A stretch of 64,000 bases of DNA from Pseudomonas lijiangensis (GCF_018968705.1 NZ_CP076668.1:5405001-5469000), one strand, 5' to 3'. Shown: positions 27,212 to 38,922, counted from the first letter of the stretch. The notes: a model not told the origin generated them from the letters alone. Numbers and translations: made by a program.

Positions 27212-28351
27212 ATGCCCACGGTCTTTCCCCACGATTCTGTCGGTCTGGTCACACCGCAACTGGCACATTTCAGCGAACCCCTGGCACTGGCCTGTGGACG
27301 TTCGCTGCCAGCCTATGACCTCATCTATGAAACCTACGGCCAGCTCAATGCTGCGCGCAGCAACGCCGTACTGATCTGTCACGCACTGTCCGGTCATCAT
27401 CATGCTGCGGGTTTCCACAGCACTGAAGACCGCAAGCCGGGCTGGTGGGACAGTTGCATCGGCCCCGGCAAGCCGATCGATACCAACAAGTTCTTCGTGG
27501 TCAGCCTGAACAACCTCGGCGGCTGCAACGGCTCGACCGGCCCCAGCAGCATCGACCCGGAAACCGGCAAGCCCTTCGGCGCCAACTTCCCTGTCGTGAC
27601 CGTGGAAGACTGGGTCAACAGCCAGGCACGTCTGGCGGACCGGCTGGGTATCGAGCAGTGGGCAGCCATTGTCGGCGGCAGCCTGGGCGGCATGCAGGCG
27701 CTGCAATGGACCATCAGCTACCCGGACCGTGTGCGCCATTGCCTGGCAATCGCATCGGCACCCAAGCTGTCGGCACAGAACATCGCGTTCAACGAAGTGG
27801 CGCGTCAGGCGATCCTCACCGACCCTGAATTCCATGGCGGCTCCTTCCAGGAAATCGGCGTGATCCCCAAGCGCGGCCTGATGCTGGCGCGCATGGTCGG
27901 GCACATCACTTACCTGTCGGATGACTCCATGGGCGAGAAATTCGGCCGTGGCCTCAAGAGTGAAAAGCTCAACTACGACTTCCATAGCGTGGAATTCCAG
28001 GTCGAAAGCTACCTGCGCTATCAGGGCGAAGAGTTTTCCGGGCGCTTCGATGCCAACACTTACCTGTTGATGACCAAGGCGCTGGACTACTTCGACCCGG
28101 CCGCGAACTTCAATGACAATCTGGCGCAGACCTTCGCCAGTGCCAAGGCGAAGTTCTGCGTGATGTCTTTCACCACCGACTGGCGTTTCTCGCCTGCCCG
28201 CTCGCGGGAACTGGTGGACGCCTTGATGGCGGCCCGCAAGGACGTCTGCTACCTGGAAATCGACGCGCCTCAAGGGCACGACGCCTTCCTGATCCCGATC
28301 CCGCGCTACCTGCAGGCTTTCGGTAACTACATGAACCGAATTTCGTTGTGA
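27212..28351 (+). CDS. metX: Homoserine O-acyltransferase (O-succinyltransferase in Pseudomonas)
   Basis: A 379-residue alpha/beta hydrolase-fold enzyme that acylates homoserine in methionine synthesis. The nucleophile is S157 in [20 protein letters not shown] is the family oxyanion segment, and the C-terminal Asp and His triad members lie in [12 protein letters not shown]. Proteobacterial MetX of this type mostly uses succinyl-CoA. The start at 27212 ([13 protein letters not shown]) matches the usual length. It is followed by metW at 7 bp, and in Pseudomonas the two proteins act together. Confidence 0.93.
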   Translation: MPTVFPHDSVGLVTPQLAHFSEPLALACGRSLPAYDLIYETYGQLNAARSNAVLICHALSGHHHAAGFHSTEDRKPGWWDSCIGPGKPIDTNKFFVVSLNNLGGCNGSTGPSSIDPETGKPFGANFPVVTVEDWVNSQARLADRLGIEQWAAIVGGSLGGMQALQWTISYPDRVRHCLAIASAPKLSAQNIAFNEVARQAILTDPEFHGGSFQEIGVIPKRGLMLARMVGHITYLSDDSMGEKFGRGLKSEKLNYDFHSVEFQVESYLRYQGEEFSGRFDANTYLLMTKALDYFDPAANFNDNLAQTFASAKAKFCVMSFTTDWRFSPARSRELVDALMAARKDVCYLEIDAPQGHDAFLIPIPRYLQAFGNYMNRISL

Positions 28352-28358
28352 GGACGCC

Positions 28359-28979
28359 ATGAGAGCCGATCTTGAGATCATCCAGGAATGGATCCCCGCT
28401 GGCAGCCGCGTACTCGACCTGGGTTGCGGCGATGGCGAACTGCTGACCTGGTTGCGCGACAACAAGCAGGTCACCGGCTACGGCCTGGAAAACGACCCGG
28501 ACAACATTGCCGAGTGCGTGGCCAAGGGCATCAACGTGATCGAGCAGGACCTGGACAAGGGCCTGGGCAACTTTGCCAGCAACAGCTTCGACATCGTGGT
28601 CATGACCCAGGCCCTGCAGGCCGTGCACTACCCGGACCGCATCCTCGACGAGATGCTGCGTGTGGGTCGCCAGTGCATCATTACCTTCCCGAACTTCGGC
28701 CACTGGCGCTGCCGCTGGTATCTGGCGAGCAAGGGCCGCATGCCGGTATCCGAGTTCCTGCCGTACACCTGGTACAACACGCCGAACATTCACTTCTGCA
28801 CCTTTGAAGACTTTGAAGAGCTGTGCCGCGAGCGCGAGGCACGGGTGATCGACAGGCTTGCCGTCGATCAACAGCACCGTCATGGGTGGGCCAGCAAGCT
28901 ATGGCCTAATCTGTTGGGTGAAATCGGCATTTACCGGGTCAGCAGCCCCGGCCTGCCGGAACATCAGGTCGCTGTCTGA
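28359..28979 (+). CDS. metW: MetW methionine biosynthesis protein
   Basis: A 206-residue SAM-methyltransferase-fold protein. The glycine loop is VLDLGCGDGELLTWL. The family signature ITFPNFGHWRCRWYL and the end segment WASKLWPNLLGEIGIYR are present. It partners with MetX in homoserine acylation in pseudomonads. A catalytic methyl transfer is not established. Placed 7 bp after metX with an AGGACG ribosome site. Confidence 0.94.
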   Translation: MRADLEIIQEWIPAGSRVLDLGCGDGELLTWLRDNKQVTGYGLENDPDNIAECVAKGINVIEQDLDKGLGNFASNSFDIVVMTQALQAVHYPDRILDEMLRVGRQCIITFPNFGHWRCRWYLASKGRMPVSEFLPYTWYNTPNIHFCTFEDFEELCREREARVIDRLAVDQQHRHGWASKLWPNLLGEIGIYRVSSPGLPEHQVAV

Positions 28980-29005
28980 TTCACAGCTTCTGGAGGAGAA
29001 CGAAC

Positions 29006-29440
29006 ATGAGTCGCCTGGCCATTTTCCTGCTGACTGCCTGTCTGGGCCTGCCTGCGCTGGCAGCCGATGCCATCAAGGGCGAGCGACAGGAAAGGTTTGG
29101 TGACATAACCGTTCACTACTCCACCTTCAACTCGACCTTCCTGCAGCCGGAAATCGCCAAAGGCGTCGAGCTGATCCGCAGCAAGAACCAGGGCGTGATC
29201 AATATTTCCGTGATCAAGGATGGCAAGCCACAAGCGGCACAGGTCAGCGGTACGGTCAAAGACCTGACCAGCGCCTCGATCCCCTTGAGCTTCAAGCAGA
29301 TCACCGAACCCGGCGCGGTCTACTACATCGCGCAATACCCTGTACCGCAGCAGGAAAACCGGACCTTCGACATTCACGTCAAGACTGGCAGCGATACCCA
29401 TCGCTTCAGTTTCAATCAAGAGCTTTTCCCGGGCCAATGA
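29006..29440 (+). CDS. DUF4426 exported protein
   Basis: A 144-residue protein with an N-terminal signal peptide ([18 protein letters not shown], cleavage near residue 19). The rest is a beta-rich fold with the family motif [19 protein letters not shown] and an end of [16 protein letters not shown]. The family is restricted to gammaproteobacteria and has unknown function. A GGAGG site precedes ATG, and the stop overlaps rdgB (ATGATGA). It keeps its place between metW and rdgB in P. aeruginosa too. Confidence 0.82.
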   Translation: MSRLAIFLLTACLGLPALAADAIKGERQERFGDITVHYSTFNSTFLQPEIAKGVELIRSKNQGVINISVIKDGKPQAAQVSGTVKDLTSASIPLSFKQITEPGAVYYIAQYPVPQQENRTFDIHVKTGSDTHRFSFNQELFPGQ

Positions 29441-30033
29441 TGAACCTCACGCAACTTGTATTGGCCAGCCACAACGGCGGCAAACTCAAAGAACTCCAGG
29501 CCATGCTGGGCGACAGCGTGCAATTGCGCTCCGTGGGCGAGTTCAGCCATGTCGAGCCGGAAGAAACCGGCCTGTCCTTCGTCGAGAATGCGATTCTCAA
29601 GGCCCGCAATGCCTCGCGCCTTTCCGGTCTGCCGGCACTGGCCGACGACTCGGGGCTGGCGGTGGACTTTCTCGGTGGTGCGCCGGGTATCTATTCAGCC
29701 CGCTATGCCGACGGCAAGGGTGACGCAGCCAATAACGCCAAGCTGCTGGACGTCTTGAAAGACGTGCCAGACGAGCAACGCGGCGCGCAATTCGTCTGCG
29801 TGCTGGCGCTGGTTCGCCATGCCGACGATCCGTTGCCGATCCTCTGCGAAGGCCTGTGGCACGGGCGCATCCTGCATGCGGCCAGCGGCGAACACGGCTT
29901 CGGTTACGACCCTCTGTTCTGGGTGCCCGAGCGCAACTGCTCCAGTGCCGAGCTGAGCCCGACCGAGAAAAACCAGCTCAGCCATCGCGCTCGCGCCATG
30001 GCCATACTGCGTCAACGCCTGGGCCTGCAATGA
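29437..30033 (+). CDS. rdgB: dITP/XTP pyrophosphatase
   Basis: A 198-residue house-cleaning NTPase that removes inosine and xanthosine triphosphates. It has the N-terminal [15 protein letters not shown], metal-binding [22 protein letters not shown], and [13 protein letters not shown] with the SHRA(R)AM end. Two adjacent start codons overlap the upstream stop. Either ATG is possible. It overlaps hemW by 4 bases (ATGA). Confidence 0.95.
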   Translation: MMNLTQLVLASHNGGKLKELQAMLGDSVQLRSVGEFSHVEPEETGLSFVENAILKARNASRLSGLPALADDSGLAVDFLGGAPGIYSARYADGKGDAANNAKLLDVLKDVPDEQRGAQFVCVLALVRHADDPLPILCEGLWHGRILHAASGEHGFGYDPLFWVPERNCSSAELSPTEKNQLSHRARAMAILRQRLGLQ

Positions 30034-31244
30034 TTCACGATCCACCTGCGCAGCCTCTGTTTCTGGGTGAGGCGGGTTTCTCGTCCGAAAGTCCGAGGAC
30101 GGCCCTGGCGCAACTGCCACCACTGTCGCTGTATATCCATATCCCGTGGTGCGTGCGCAAATGCCCGTACTGCGACTTCAACTCCCACACCGCAAGCCCC
30201 GTGCTGCCGGAGCAGGAATACGTCGATGCGCTGCTGGCGGACCTGGATCAGGACCTGCCGCATGTTCATGGCCGGGAGCTGCGCTCGATCTTCTTTGGTG
30301 GCGGCACACCCAGCCTGTTCAGCGCTGAAGCCCTGGGCCGACTGCTGGCCGGTGTCGAGCAGCGCATCCGCTTTGCCAGCGACATCGAAATCACCCTGGA
30401 AGCCAACCCCGGCACCTTCGAGCAGGTCAAATTCAGCGCCTATCGCGGGCTGGGCATCAACCGGCTGTCCATCGGCATCCAAAGTTTCCAGGAAGCCAAG
30501 CTCAAGGCGCTGGGGCGGATTCACAACGGTGACGAAGCCATTCGCGCCGCCGACATGGCGCGCATGGCCGGCTTCGACAATTTCAACCTTGACCTGATGC
30601 ACGGCCTGCCGGACCAGTCCCAGGACGAGGCCCTGAACGACCTGCGCCAGGCCATCGCCCTGGCACCGACGCATCTGTCCTGGTATCAGCTGACGCTGGA
30701 GCCCAACACGGTCTTCTGGAACCAGCCGCCCGTTTTGCCCGAAGACGACATCCTCTGGGATATTCAGGAAACCGGCCAGCAACTGCTGGCAGACAGCGGT
30801 TATACGCAATACGAAGTCTCGGCCTACGCACAGCCCGACAAGGCTGCGCGGCACAACCTCAATTACTGGAGTTTCGGCGACTTCATCGGTATCGGTGCGG
30901 GCGCCCACGGCAAGCTCAGCCATCCGGACGGTCGGATTGTCCGCACCTGGAAAACGCGCCTGCCCAAGGATTACCTCAATCCGGAAAAGCCGTTCCAGGC
31001 CGGTTCCAAGCTGCTGAGCGTCGAAGAATTGCCCTTTGAATTCCTGATGAATGCGCTGCGTCTCACAAATGGTGTGGACGCTGCATTATTTCGCGAAAGA
31101 ACAGGTCTAAACGTCGATTCACTGGCCAGCGCCCGCCAGCAAGCCGAACGACGCGGTCTGCTGCAGGCCGACCCGACCCGTCTGGTTGCGACCCCGCAAG
31201 GCCAGCTATTCCTCAATGACTTGCTGCAATACTTTCTGATCTAA
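30030..31244 (+). CDS. hemW: HemW, radical-SAM heme chaperone
   Basis: A 404-residue radical SAM protein. The iron-sulphur motif CxxxCxxC is C41, C45, C48 in [12 protein letters not shown]. The SAM-binding GGGTPSLF and the [18 protein letters not shown] region are typical of the HemN-like family. The lack of an extra N-terminal Cys pattern and the position after rdgB fit HemW, which inserts heme rather than oxidising coproporphyrinogen. The start overlaps the rdgB stop. Confidence 0.92.
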   Translation: MIHDPPAQPLFLGEAGFSSESPRTALAQLPPLSLYIHIPWCVRKCPYCDFNSHTASPVLPEQEYVDALLADLDQDLPHVHGRELRSIFFGGGTPSLFSAEALGRLLAGVEQRIRFASDIEITLEANPGTFEQVKFSAYRGLGINRLSIGIQSFQEAKLKALGRIHNGDEAIRAADMARMAGFDNFNLDLMHGLPDQSQDEALNDLRQAIALAPTHLSWYQLTLEPNTVFWNQPPVLPEDDILWDIQETGQQLLADSGYTQYEVSAYAQPDKAARHNLNYWSFGDFIGIGAGAHGKLSHPDGRIVRTWKTRLPKDYLNPEKPFQAGSKLLSVEELPFEFLMNALRLTNGVDAALFRERTGLNVDSLASARQQAERRGLLQADPTRLVATPQGQLFLNDLLQYFLI

Positions 31245-31253
31245 GGACCCTGC

Positions 31254-31577
31254 ATGGATCTCATACTCGATCTGCTCGCCACCGTCTCGCGCTGGAGTCG
31301 CAGCAATCTTTCAGACATTGCACTGGCGCTGGTGGGCTGTCTGCTGGTGCTGTTCGGCTCGGACTTCAAGGTGTGGATCGAACAGCGCATCAGCAGCATG
31401 ACAGGTGCATTGCGCATCCCGCTTCTGGCCCTGCTGTGCACGATCGGCAGTGGTCTGGCACTGATCTATGCCACGCCGTGGGTGGTGCGTGGCCTGAGCC
31501 AGTTCAACAACTACAGCCTGGCGCCGGTTCTGTTGGTGGTGCTGGTGTTGATTGGTGTGATTGCGGATCGTAAATAG
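31254..31577 (+). CDS. DUF3392 inner-membrane protein
   Basis: A 107-residue protein with three hydrophobic helices (about 20-35, 55-75 and 88-105), ending IGVIADRK. It matches the DUF3392 family of small gammaproteobacterial membrane proteins of unknown role. The ATG lies 9 bp after hemW, so it is probably the last gene of the rdgB-hemW run. A REP pair follows 10 bp after the stop. Confidence 0.78.
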   Translation: MDLILDLLATVSRWSRSNLSDIALALVGCLLVLFGSDFKVWIEQRISSMTGALRIPLLALLCTIGSGLALIYATPWVVRGLSQFNNYSLAPVLLVVLVLIGVIADRK

Positions 31578-31587
31578 TTTTCTTCTG

Positions 31588-31636
31588 TTCGCGAATGAAT
31601 TCGCTCCCACACTGTAGGAGCGGATTTATCCGCGAA
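31588..31636. repeat. REP inverted pair between DUF3392 gene and trmB
   Basis: TTCGCGAATGAATTCGCTCC with inverted GGAGCGGATTTATCCGCGAA and a loop of about 10 nt. It separates two convergent genes and could act as an mRNA end. Confidence 0.8.
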
Positions 31637-31642
31637 CCGGTT

Positions 31643-32377
31643 TTAAGCCAGCTTCTCGAACTTCAGATCCCAGACACCATGTCCCAACCGCTCGCCACGG
31701 CGCTCGAACTTGGTGATCGGGCGTTCGGCAGGGCGCGGCACATACTGGTTGTCTTCAGCCTGATTGCGATAGCCAGGCGCTGCACTCATCACTTCCAGCA
31801 TGTATTCGGCGTAAGGCCCCCAATCGGTGGCCATGTGGAACACGCCGCCGACCTTGAGCTTGCTGCGCACCAGTGCTGCGAACTCAGGCTGCACGATGCG
31901 GCGCTTGTGGTGACGACTCTTGTGCCACGGATCAGGGAAGAACAGCATCAGACGGTCAAGGCTGTTATCGGCGACGCAGCGGTTCAGCACTTCAATCGCG
32001 TCACAATCGTAGACCCGAATGTTGGTCAGGCCTTGAGTCAGCGCGCCATTGAGCAACGCGCCCACACCCGGCGAATGCACTTCGACACCGATGAAATCGT
32101 GCTCTGGCGCAGCCGCCGCCATTTCCAGCAGCGAGTGGCCCATGCCGAAGCCGATTTCCAGAGTACGCGGCGCCGAGCGACCGAACACCTGGTCGAAATC
32201 AACCGGCGCGTCAGTCAGCTGCAAACCGAACTTCGGCAGACCTTGATCCAGACCGCGCTGCTGGCCTTCGGTCATGCGACCGGCGCGCATCACAAAGCTC
32301 TTGATGCGGCGGTGATGGCGCTCTTCGCCTTCTTCGGTAGCAGGCGACTCTGGGTGTGGAACGTGCGAATCAGTCAT
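31643..32377 (-). CDS. trmB: tRNA (guanine-46-N7)-methyltransferase
   Basis: A 244-residue SAM-dependent enzyme that makes m7G46 in tRNA variable loops. It has [17 protein letters not shown], the SAM loop near residue 70, [19 protein letters not shown] (the catalytic PDPWxKxRHxKRR motif) and [10 protein letters not shown]. The start is set at the ATG at 32377. A TTG one codon earlier is less likely. It lies 10 bp after thiG on the same strand. Confidence 0.94.
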   Translation of the reverse strand: MTDSHVPHPESPATEEGEERHHRRIKSFVMRAGRMTEGQQRGLDQGLPKFGLQLTDAPVDFDQVFGRSAPRTLEIGFGMGHSLLEMAAAAPEHDFIGVEVHSPGVGALLNGALTQGLTNIRVYDCDAIEVLNRCVADNSLDRLMLFFPDPWHKSRHHKRRIVQPEFAALVRSKLKVGGVFHMATDWGPYAEYMLEVMSAAPGYRNQAEDNQYVPRPAERPITKFERRGERLGHGVWDLKFEKLA

Positions 32378-32387
32378 CAACGGGCTC

Positions 32388-33182
32388 TTACTTGATCAGG
32401 CCATCCAGCGGCGAAGATGCGCTGGCATAGAGTTTTCTTGGCATACGCCCGGCGAGGTACGCCAGACGACCGGCAATTACAGCGTGCTTCATGGCCTCGG
32501 CCATCATGACCGGCTGCTGGGCATGGGCAATGGCCGAGTTCATCAGCACGGCTTCGCAACCCAGCTCCATGGCGATGGTTGCGTCGGAAGCAGTACCGAC
32601 ACCGGCATCCACCAGCACGGGCACTTTGGTTTCTTCCAGGATGATCTGCAGGTTGTACGGGTTGCAGATTCCCAGGCCGCTACCGATCAGGCCGGCCAGC
32701 GGCATAATGGCGATACAGCCGATCTCCGCCAGTTGACGGGCGATGATCGGGTCGTCGCTGGTGTAGACCATCACGTCGAAACCGTCCTTGACCAGCACTT
32801 CGGCAGCCTTGAGGGTTTCGATCACGTTGGGGAACAGGGTTTTCTGGTCGGCCAGCACTTCCAGCTTCACCAGATTGCGCCCGTCGAGCAGTTCGCGGGC
32901 CAGACGGCAGGTACGCACCGCTTCCACAGCATCGAAGCAGCCCGCCGTATTGGGCAGAATGGTGTAGCGGTCCGGCGGCAGGACGTCCAGCAGGTTCGGC
33001 TCGCCCGGGTTCTGGCCCAGGTTCGTGCGCCGCACGGCGACCGTGACGATTTCAGCACCCGAGGCTTCGATGGCCAGGCGGGTCTGTTCCATATCCGCGT
33101 ACTTGCCGGTGCCTACCAGCAGACGCGACTCAAAGGTCCGACCGGCCAGGATGAATGGCTTGTCGCTGCGAACATTGCTCAT
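32388..33182 (-). CDS. thiG: Thiazole synthase
   Basis: A 264-residue TIM barrel that builds the thiamine thiazole from deoxyxylulose phosphate, dehydroglycine and ThiS thiocarboxylate. It has [29 protein letters not shown] with the Schiff-base lysine region (LVKLEVL), and [28 protein letters not shown] near the C-terminus. An AGAGGA site precedes ATG. It is transcribed with thiS upstream and trmB downstream. Confidence 0.95.
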   Translation of the reverse strand: MSNVRSDKPFILAGRTFESRLLVGTGKYADMEQTRLAIEASGAEIVTVAVRRTNLGQNPGEPNLLDVLPPDRYTILPNTAGCFDAVEAVRTCRLARELLDGRNLVKLEVLADQKTLFPNVIETLKAAEVLVKDGFDVMVYTSDDPIIARQLAEIGCIAIMPLAGLIGSGLGICNPYNLQIILEETKVPVLVDAGVGTASDATIAMELGCEAVLMNSAIAHAQQPVMMAEAMKHAVIAGRLAYLAGRMPRKLYASASSPLDGLIK

Positions 33183-33228
33183 CGGAAATCCTCTTAACTA
33201 GCACAAGGGGGTCATTGCTGTACCGGGG

Positions 33229-33429
33229 CTAGCCGCCGCCGATGGCATGGACCACTTCGACCTGATCGCCTTCGCGCAGGACTGTGGATTCATGCTGGCT
33301 GCGGGGCACGATATCCAGGTTCAGCTCGACGGCCACCCGGCGTCCGGCAAGATCCAGACGAGCCAACAACGCCGCGACGGTTTCACCATCGGGCAATTCA
33401 AAGGATTCACCGTTCAACTGAATGTGCAT
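33229..33429 (-). CDS. thiS: ThiS sulfur carrier
   Basis: A 66-residue ubiquitin-fold protein ending in G-G-G, the C-terminus that is adenylated and thiocarboxylated to deliver sulfur to ThiG. The fold segment FELPDGETVAALLARL is typical. It precedes thiG by 46 bp on the minus strand. Confidence 0.93.
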   Translation of the reverse strand: MHIQLNGESFELPDGETVAALLARLDLAGRRVAVELNLDIVPRSQHESTVLREGDQVEVVHAIGGG

Positions 33430-33528
33430 GCGCGATAGCAGCCATCATTTTAGGGGCCAGCATTCTAGCCCGATCAGCCGGTATGACCAAGGCAAAGCCG
33501 AGCCATTCGTCTCAAGCGCGACTGGTGC

Positions 33529-33912
33529 TCACTGGGATATGCCACCCAGACGCCAGGCCGCAACGCCCAGCGTCAGCCAGCCGATCAGGAAAGCCAGGCC
33601 GCCGAATGGCGTCACGATCCCCAGCTTGCCGATGCCGCTGAGGGTCAGCGCGTACAAGCTGCCGGAAAACAGCACGATGCCAATGGCAAAGGAAAAACCG
33701 GCCCAGGTGACCAGCCGACCGGGAATCTGGGCCGCGAGCACAGCCACGCCCAGCAAGGCCAGCGCATGCACCAGTTGGTAAAGCACGCCGGTGTGAAAAA
33801 TCGCCAGGTACTCGGGGCTCAGGCGACCTTTGAGGCCGTGGGCAGCGAATGCGCCGAGGGCTACACCGGTAAAACCGAAAAAGGCAGCAAGCATCAAGAA
33901 GCTACGAAGCAT
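33529..33912 (-). CDS. DUF423 membrane protein
   Basis: A 127-residue protein with four hydrophobic helices. The family signature FTGVALGAFAAHGLKGRL lies in the first, with YHTG-type segment FHTGVLYQLVHALALL next, and FSGSLYALTLSGI and TPFGGLAFLIGW follow. Function is unknown. The start at 33912 (MLRSFLMLAAFFGFTG) was chosen because 34 codons upstream are not conserved and run into the mtgA promoter region. Confidence 0.85.
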   Translation of the reverse strand: MLRSFLMLAAFFGFTGVALGAFAAHGLKGRLSPEYLAIFHTGVLYQLVHALALLGVAVLAAQIPGRLVTWAGFSFAIGIVLFSGSLYALTLSGIGKLGIVTPFGGLAFLIGWLTLGVAAWRLGGISQ

Positions 33913-33954
33913 CAAGGATCTCCAGTCAAAAATCGTCCAATGGCGCACGGTCTG

Positions 33955-33960
33955 TATAAT
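33955..33960 (+). promoter_or_regulatory. Perfect -10 box upstream of mtgA
   Basis: TATAAT lies 33 bp before the mtgA ATG, in the 81-bp divergent gap shared with the DUF423 gene. No good -35 hexamer stands 16-18 bp upstream, so an activator or a weak promoter is possible. Confidence 0.4.
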
Positions 33961-33993
33961 GGCCCGCTCAACGGGTTCGGCCAAGCCATCTCT

Positions 33994-34704
33994 ATGCTGC
34001 GTTTTCTCTTGCATCGTGTCGCCAAAATCCTGCTGTGGTTCGCAGCGGGCAGTTTCGTTCTGGTTCTTGTCCTGCGCTGGGTGCCACCACCGGGTACGGC
34101 GCTGATGATCGAGCGCAAGATTGAATCATGGGTCGATGGCGAGCCCATTGATCTGCAGCGCTCCTGGCAGCCGTGGAACAAGATTTCCGACAACCTGAAA
34201 ATCGCGGTCATTGCCGGTGAAGACCAGAAGTTCGCCGAGCACTGGGGTTTTGATATCAGCGCCATTCAGGCGGCGATCCTGCACAACGAGCGCGGTGGTT
34301 CGATACGCGGGGCCAGCACCCTGAGCCAGCAGGTTTCGAAAAACCTGTTTCTGTGGTCGGGACGCAGTTATCTGCGCAAAGGGCTGGAAGCCTGGTTCAC
34401 GGCCCTGATCGAGCTGCTGTGGTCCAAGGAACGCATTCTTGAGGTGTACCTCAACAGCGTCGAATGGGATGAAGGCGTATTCGGCGCACAGGCTGCGGCG
34501 CAGCATCACTTCGGCATCAACGCCAGCGCCCTGTCGATGCAACAGGCCAGCTACCTGGCCGCCGTACTGCCCAACCCGCGCCAATGGAGCGCCAGCCATC
34601 CCAGCAGCTATGTTTCACGCCGTGCAGGCTGGATTCGTCAGCAGATGCGTCAGTTGGGTGGGGATGGGTATCTGGCGGAGTTGAACAATAGCCGGAAGCT
34701 GTAA
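33994..34704 (+). CDS. mtgA: Monofunctional peptidoglycan transglycosylase
   Basis: A 236-residue inner-membrane glycosyltransferase (GT51) that polymerises lipid II. A single membrane helix lies at about 11-28 (KILLWFAAGSFVLVLVLR). GT51 motifs are AVIAGEDQKFAEHWGFD with the catalytic Glu, RGASTLSQQVSKNLFLW and KERILEVYLNSVEWDEGVFG. No transpeptidase domain is present, as expected. The start at 33994 gives the family length. Confidence 0.94.
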   Translation: MLRFLLHRVAKILLWFAAGSFVLVLVLRWVPPPGTALMIERKIESWVDGEPIDLQRSWQPWNKISDNLKIAVIAGEDQKFAEHWGFDISAIQAAILHNERGGSIRGASTLSQQVSKNLFLWSGRSYLRKGLEAWFTALIELLWSKERILEVYLNSVEWDEGVFGAQAAAQHHFGINASALSMQQASYLAAVLPNPRQWSASHPSSYVSRRAGWIRQQMRQLGGDGYLAELNNSRKL

Positions 34705-34720
34705 TTGATTGCTTTTGACC

Positions 34721-34743
34721 GTGGGAGCGAATTCATTCGCGAA
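34721..34743. repeat. Single REP arm
   Basis: GTGGGAGCGAATTCATTCGC plus GAA, one unpaired arm of the main REP family, just after mtgA. Confidence 0.7.
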
Positions 34744-34753
34744 ACATAGATAC

Positions 34754-34782
34754 AAAAACGCCCTGAATTATCAGGGCGTTTT
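34754..34782. terminator. Rho-independent terminator, rpoH/mtgA
   Basis: A-tract, ACGCCCTGA, loop ATTA, TCAGGGCGT, T-tract: a perfect 9-bp stem flanked by A and T runs. It can end rpoH (minus strand, stop at 34788) and mtgA (plus strand). Confidence 0.85.
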
Positions 34783-34787
34783 GCGTA

Positions 34788-35642
34788 TTACGCAGCTATC
34801 GAGGTCTTGAGCTTGTTCATCGCGCTCTTCTCGAGCTGGCGAATACGCTCGGCGGAGACGTTGTACTTCTGCGCCAGGTCGTGCAGCGTGGCTTTTTCTT
34901 CTGCCAGCCAGCGCTGGTAGAGGATGTCACGACTGCGCTCGTCCAGTACGTCCAGAGCCTGATGCAGATTGGCCGTGGAGTTGTCGCTCCAGTCGGAATC
35001 TTCCAACTGACGCGCAGGATCGTAGCGATGGTCTTCCAGGTAGTTGGCCGGCGACTGGAATGCGCTGTCATCATCGGCTTCGGAGGCCGGATCGAAGGCC
35101 ATATCCTGACCGGTCAGGCGGCTTTCCATCTCGCGCACTTCACGAGGCTCGACGCCAAGGCTTTCGGCCACGCGATGCACTTCATCGTTGTTCAGCCAGG
35201 CCAGACGCTTCTTCTGGCTGCGCAGATTGAAGAACAGCTTGCGCTGCGCCTTGGTCGTGGCGACCTTGACGATACGCCAGTTGCGCAGGATGAACTCGTG
35301 GATTTCCGCCTTGATCCAGTGCACGGCAAACGACACCAGACGCACGCCCATCTCGGGGTTGAAGCGTTTGACGGCCTTCATCAGGCCAACGTTGCCTTCC
35401 TGGATCAGGTCGGACTGTGCCAGACCGTAACCCGAATAGCTGCGTGCGATGTGTACGACGAAACGCAGGTGAGCGAGGACCATCTGACGAGCCGCATCCA
35501 GATCCTGGTCATAGTAGAGACTCTCAGCCAGTTCACGCTCCTGCTCAGGCGTCAGCAAGGGAATGCTGTTCACCGTGTGCACATAGGCCTCCAGGTTCGC
35601 ACCCGGGACTAATGCATATGCAGGTTGCAAAGAAGTGGTCAT
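34788..35642 (-). CDS. rpoH: Heat-shock sigma factor RpoH (sigma-32)
   Basis: A 284-residue sigma-70-family factor. Region 2 includes [36 protein letters not shown]. The RpoH box [12 protein letters not shown], which is diagnostic for sigma-32, is present, and region 4 ends [28 protein letters not shown]. It directs transcription of chaperone and protease genes such as hslVU, which in this window carries a matching promoter. It lies next to ftsX with a 114-bp gap holding candidate promoters. Confidence 0.96.
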   Translation of the reverse strand: MTTSLQPAYALVPGANLEAYVHTVNSIPLLTPEQERELAESLYYDQDLDAARQMVLAHLRFVVHIARSYSGYGLAQSDLIQEGNVGLMKAVKRFNPEMGVRLVSFAVHWIKAEIHEFILRNWRIVKVATTKAQRKLFFNLRSQKKRLAWLNNDEVHRVAESLGVEPREVREMESRLTGQDMAFDPASEADDDSAFQSPANYLEDHRYDPARQLEDSDWSDNSTANLHQALDVLDERSRDILYQRWLAEEKATLHDLAQKYNVSAERIRQLEKSAMNKLKTSIAA

Positions 35643-35690
35643 ACCGAAAAAACCTCCAACTCATGACTCGTGCAGTTCAGCACTGCGAAA

Positions 35691-35736
35691 GTTGACCGGG
35701 GAACCGCTAGACAAGTTCCCTCTGCTGAATAGTCAA
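35691..35736 (-). promoter_or_regulatory. Candidate rpoH promoters: AlgU/sigma-22-like and sigma-70-like
   Basis: On the minus strand GAACTT (35718-35713), a 17-nt spacer and TCAAC (35695-35691) resemble the extracytoplasmic sigma-22 consensus GAACTT-N16/17-TCnAA. Just upstream TTGACT (35736-35731) with TGTCTA 17 nt later could be a weak sigma-70 promoter. An AlgU-dependent rpoH promoter is known in P. aeruginosa, which supports the first reading. Confidence 0.5.
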
Positions 35737-35756
35737 TGGGTTAAACAAAATTCACT

Positions 35757-36788
35757 TTAACGTGGCGCCAGCTCTCGCAAATGGCGGGCGACCGCAATCC
35801 AAGCACCGATATACCCTAACAGGACCGCACCAAGCAAGAGCGACAGACCGTCGGCCAGGGGAACACCCGCCAGCGCGAAGTCGCTTCCATACAGGCCGGC
35901 CAATCCAACGACCGAATCATTCAACCAGTCCAGGCCAAACGCCAGTACTCCCCAGGACAGGAAACCCGCCCCGAAACCGTACAACGCGCCCATATAAAGG
36001 AAAGGCCTGCGCACATAGCTGTCTGTACCGCCTACCAGTTTAATGACTTCAATCTCGGTACGGCGGTTCTCGATATGCAGACGGATGGTATTACCGATAA
36101 CCAGCAGCAAAGCGGAAACCAGCAAAACCGTCAAGCCGAAAACGAAACGATCGCCCAGCTTGAGAATCGCCGCAAGACGCTCCACCCAGACCAGATCGAG
36201 CTGAGCCTGTTCCACCTTGGGCAATTCGGCCAGTCGGGCGCGCAGGGCTTCAAGTGCAGGCTTGTCGACTTCAGTCGGCGTGACCAGCACCACACCCGGC
36301 AACGGGTTCTGTGGCAATTCCTTGAGCGCCTCGCCCAGCCCGGACTGCTGCTGGAACTCGCCCAGAGCCTGCTCGCTGCTGATGTACTCGGCTTCGGCAA
36401 CGCCGGGCATGGCCTTGATTTCGTCACGCAAACGGGCGCCATCGGCCGCATTGGCGTTCAGGTGCATGTAGATAGAGATCTGCGCCGCACGCTGCCAGGA
36501 ACCGCCCAGGCGCTCGACATTGTTCAGCAGCAATGACAGGCCCATAGGCAGGCTCAGGGCAATCGCCATCACCAGACAGGTAAAGAAACTGCCGATCGGC
36601 TGCTTGCCAAGACGGCGCAGGCTGTCGAGCAGGCTGGAGCGATGGCTTTCCAGCCAGGCCGCCAGCAGGGTGTTGAAGTCCGGACCGTCATCATCGTGAT
36701 CCTGGCGCTTCTTCTGTTTCTGGGGTGCTGGATCTGCGGCCTTGGGCGCGACGCGATCCGAAACCTTGGGGCTGCGAGTGGCACTCAT
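35757..36788 (-). CDS. ftsX: FtsX cell-division permease-like protein
   Basis: A 343-residue inner-membrane protein with a long cytoplasmic N-terminus, a first helix near 70-90 (FTCLVMAIALSLPMGLSLLL), a periplasmic domain of about 110 residues that contacts division hydrolase activators, and three more helices at the C-terminus. It works with FtsE in divisome assembly. Its ATG overlaps the ftsE stop (ATGA), so translation is coupled. Confidence 0.94.
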   Translation of the reverse strand: MSATRSPKVSDRVAPKAADPAPQKQKKRQDHDDDGPDFNTLLAAWLESHRSSLLDSLRRLGKQPIGSFFTCLVMAIALSLPMGLSLLLNNVERLGGSWQRAAQISIYMHLNANAADGARLRDEIKAMPGVAEAEYISSEQALGEFQQQSGLGEALKELPQNPLPGVVLVTPTEVDKPALEALRARLAELPKVEQAQLDLVWVERLAAILKLGDRFVFGLTVLLVSALLLVIGNTIRLHIENRRTEIEVIKLVGGTDSYVRRPFLYMGALYGFGAGFLSWGVLAFGLDWLNDSVVGLAGLYGSDFALAGVPLADGLSLLLGAVLLGYIGAWIAVARHLRELAPR

Positions 36789-37452
36789 GCTCCGGCCTCC
36801 CCGTCACCGATCAGACGACCGCGCTGCAGGGTCAGCATGCGATGGCGCATACGTGCGATCAGTGCCAGGTCGTGACTGGCGATCAATACACTGGTGCCCA
36901 GCCGGTTGATATCTTCAAACACGCCCATGATTTCCGCGGCCAATCGTGGGTCGAGGTTACCGGTGGGCTCATCGGCCAGCAGCAAGGCCGGGCGATGCAC
37001 GATGGCACGGGCAATACCGACGCGCTGTTGCTGACCTGTGGACAGGTCGCCGGGATACAGATCGCCCTTGTCGGACAAGGCCACGCGCTCCAGCGCCGAA
37101 TCCACACGCTTGGCGATATCGACCTTGGAAAGCCCCAGAATCTGCAAAGGGAGTGCGATGTTGTTGAAAACGGTGCGGTCGAACAGCAACTGGTGATTCT
37201 GGAACACCACACCGATCTGGCGCCGCAGGAACGGGATCTGGGCGTTGCTGATCTGCCCGAGATCCTGACCGGCCAACATCAATTTGCCAGTTGTCGGGCG
37301 CTCCATGGCCAGCAACAGGCGCAGCAAGGTGCTTTTACCGGCGCCGGAATGGCCGGTAACGAACAGGAACTCACCGCGACGTACTCGAAAGCTCAGTTCA
37401 TGCAATCCGACATGTCCATTCGGATAACGCTTACCGACCTGCTCGAAACGAA

Positions 37453-37456
<4 letters not shown>
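36785..37456 (-). CDS. ftsE: FtsE cell-division ATP-binding protein
   Basis: A 223-residue ABC ATPase. Walker A is GHSGAGKST at residues 35-43, the signature is DLSTGQQQRVGIARA, and Walker B is PALLLADEPTGNLD. It forms a complex with FtsX that regulates septal peptidoglycan hydrolysis. It overlaps ftsY upstream and ftsX downstream by 4 bases each, so ftsY-ftsE-ftsX is one operon. Confidence 0.96.

Positions 37457-38922
<1,466 letters not shown>

Noticed and set aside
33932..33960. Complete -35/-10 promoter for mtgA
   Set aside because: Only the -10 is convincing. The -35 region (ATCGTC) does not fit, so only the -10 is listed.
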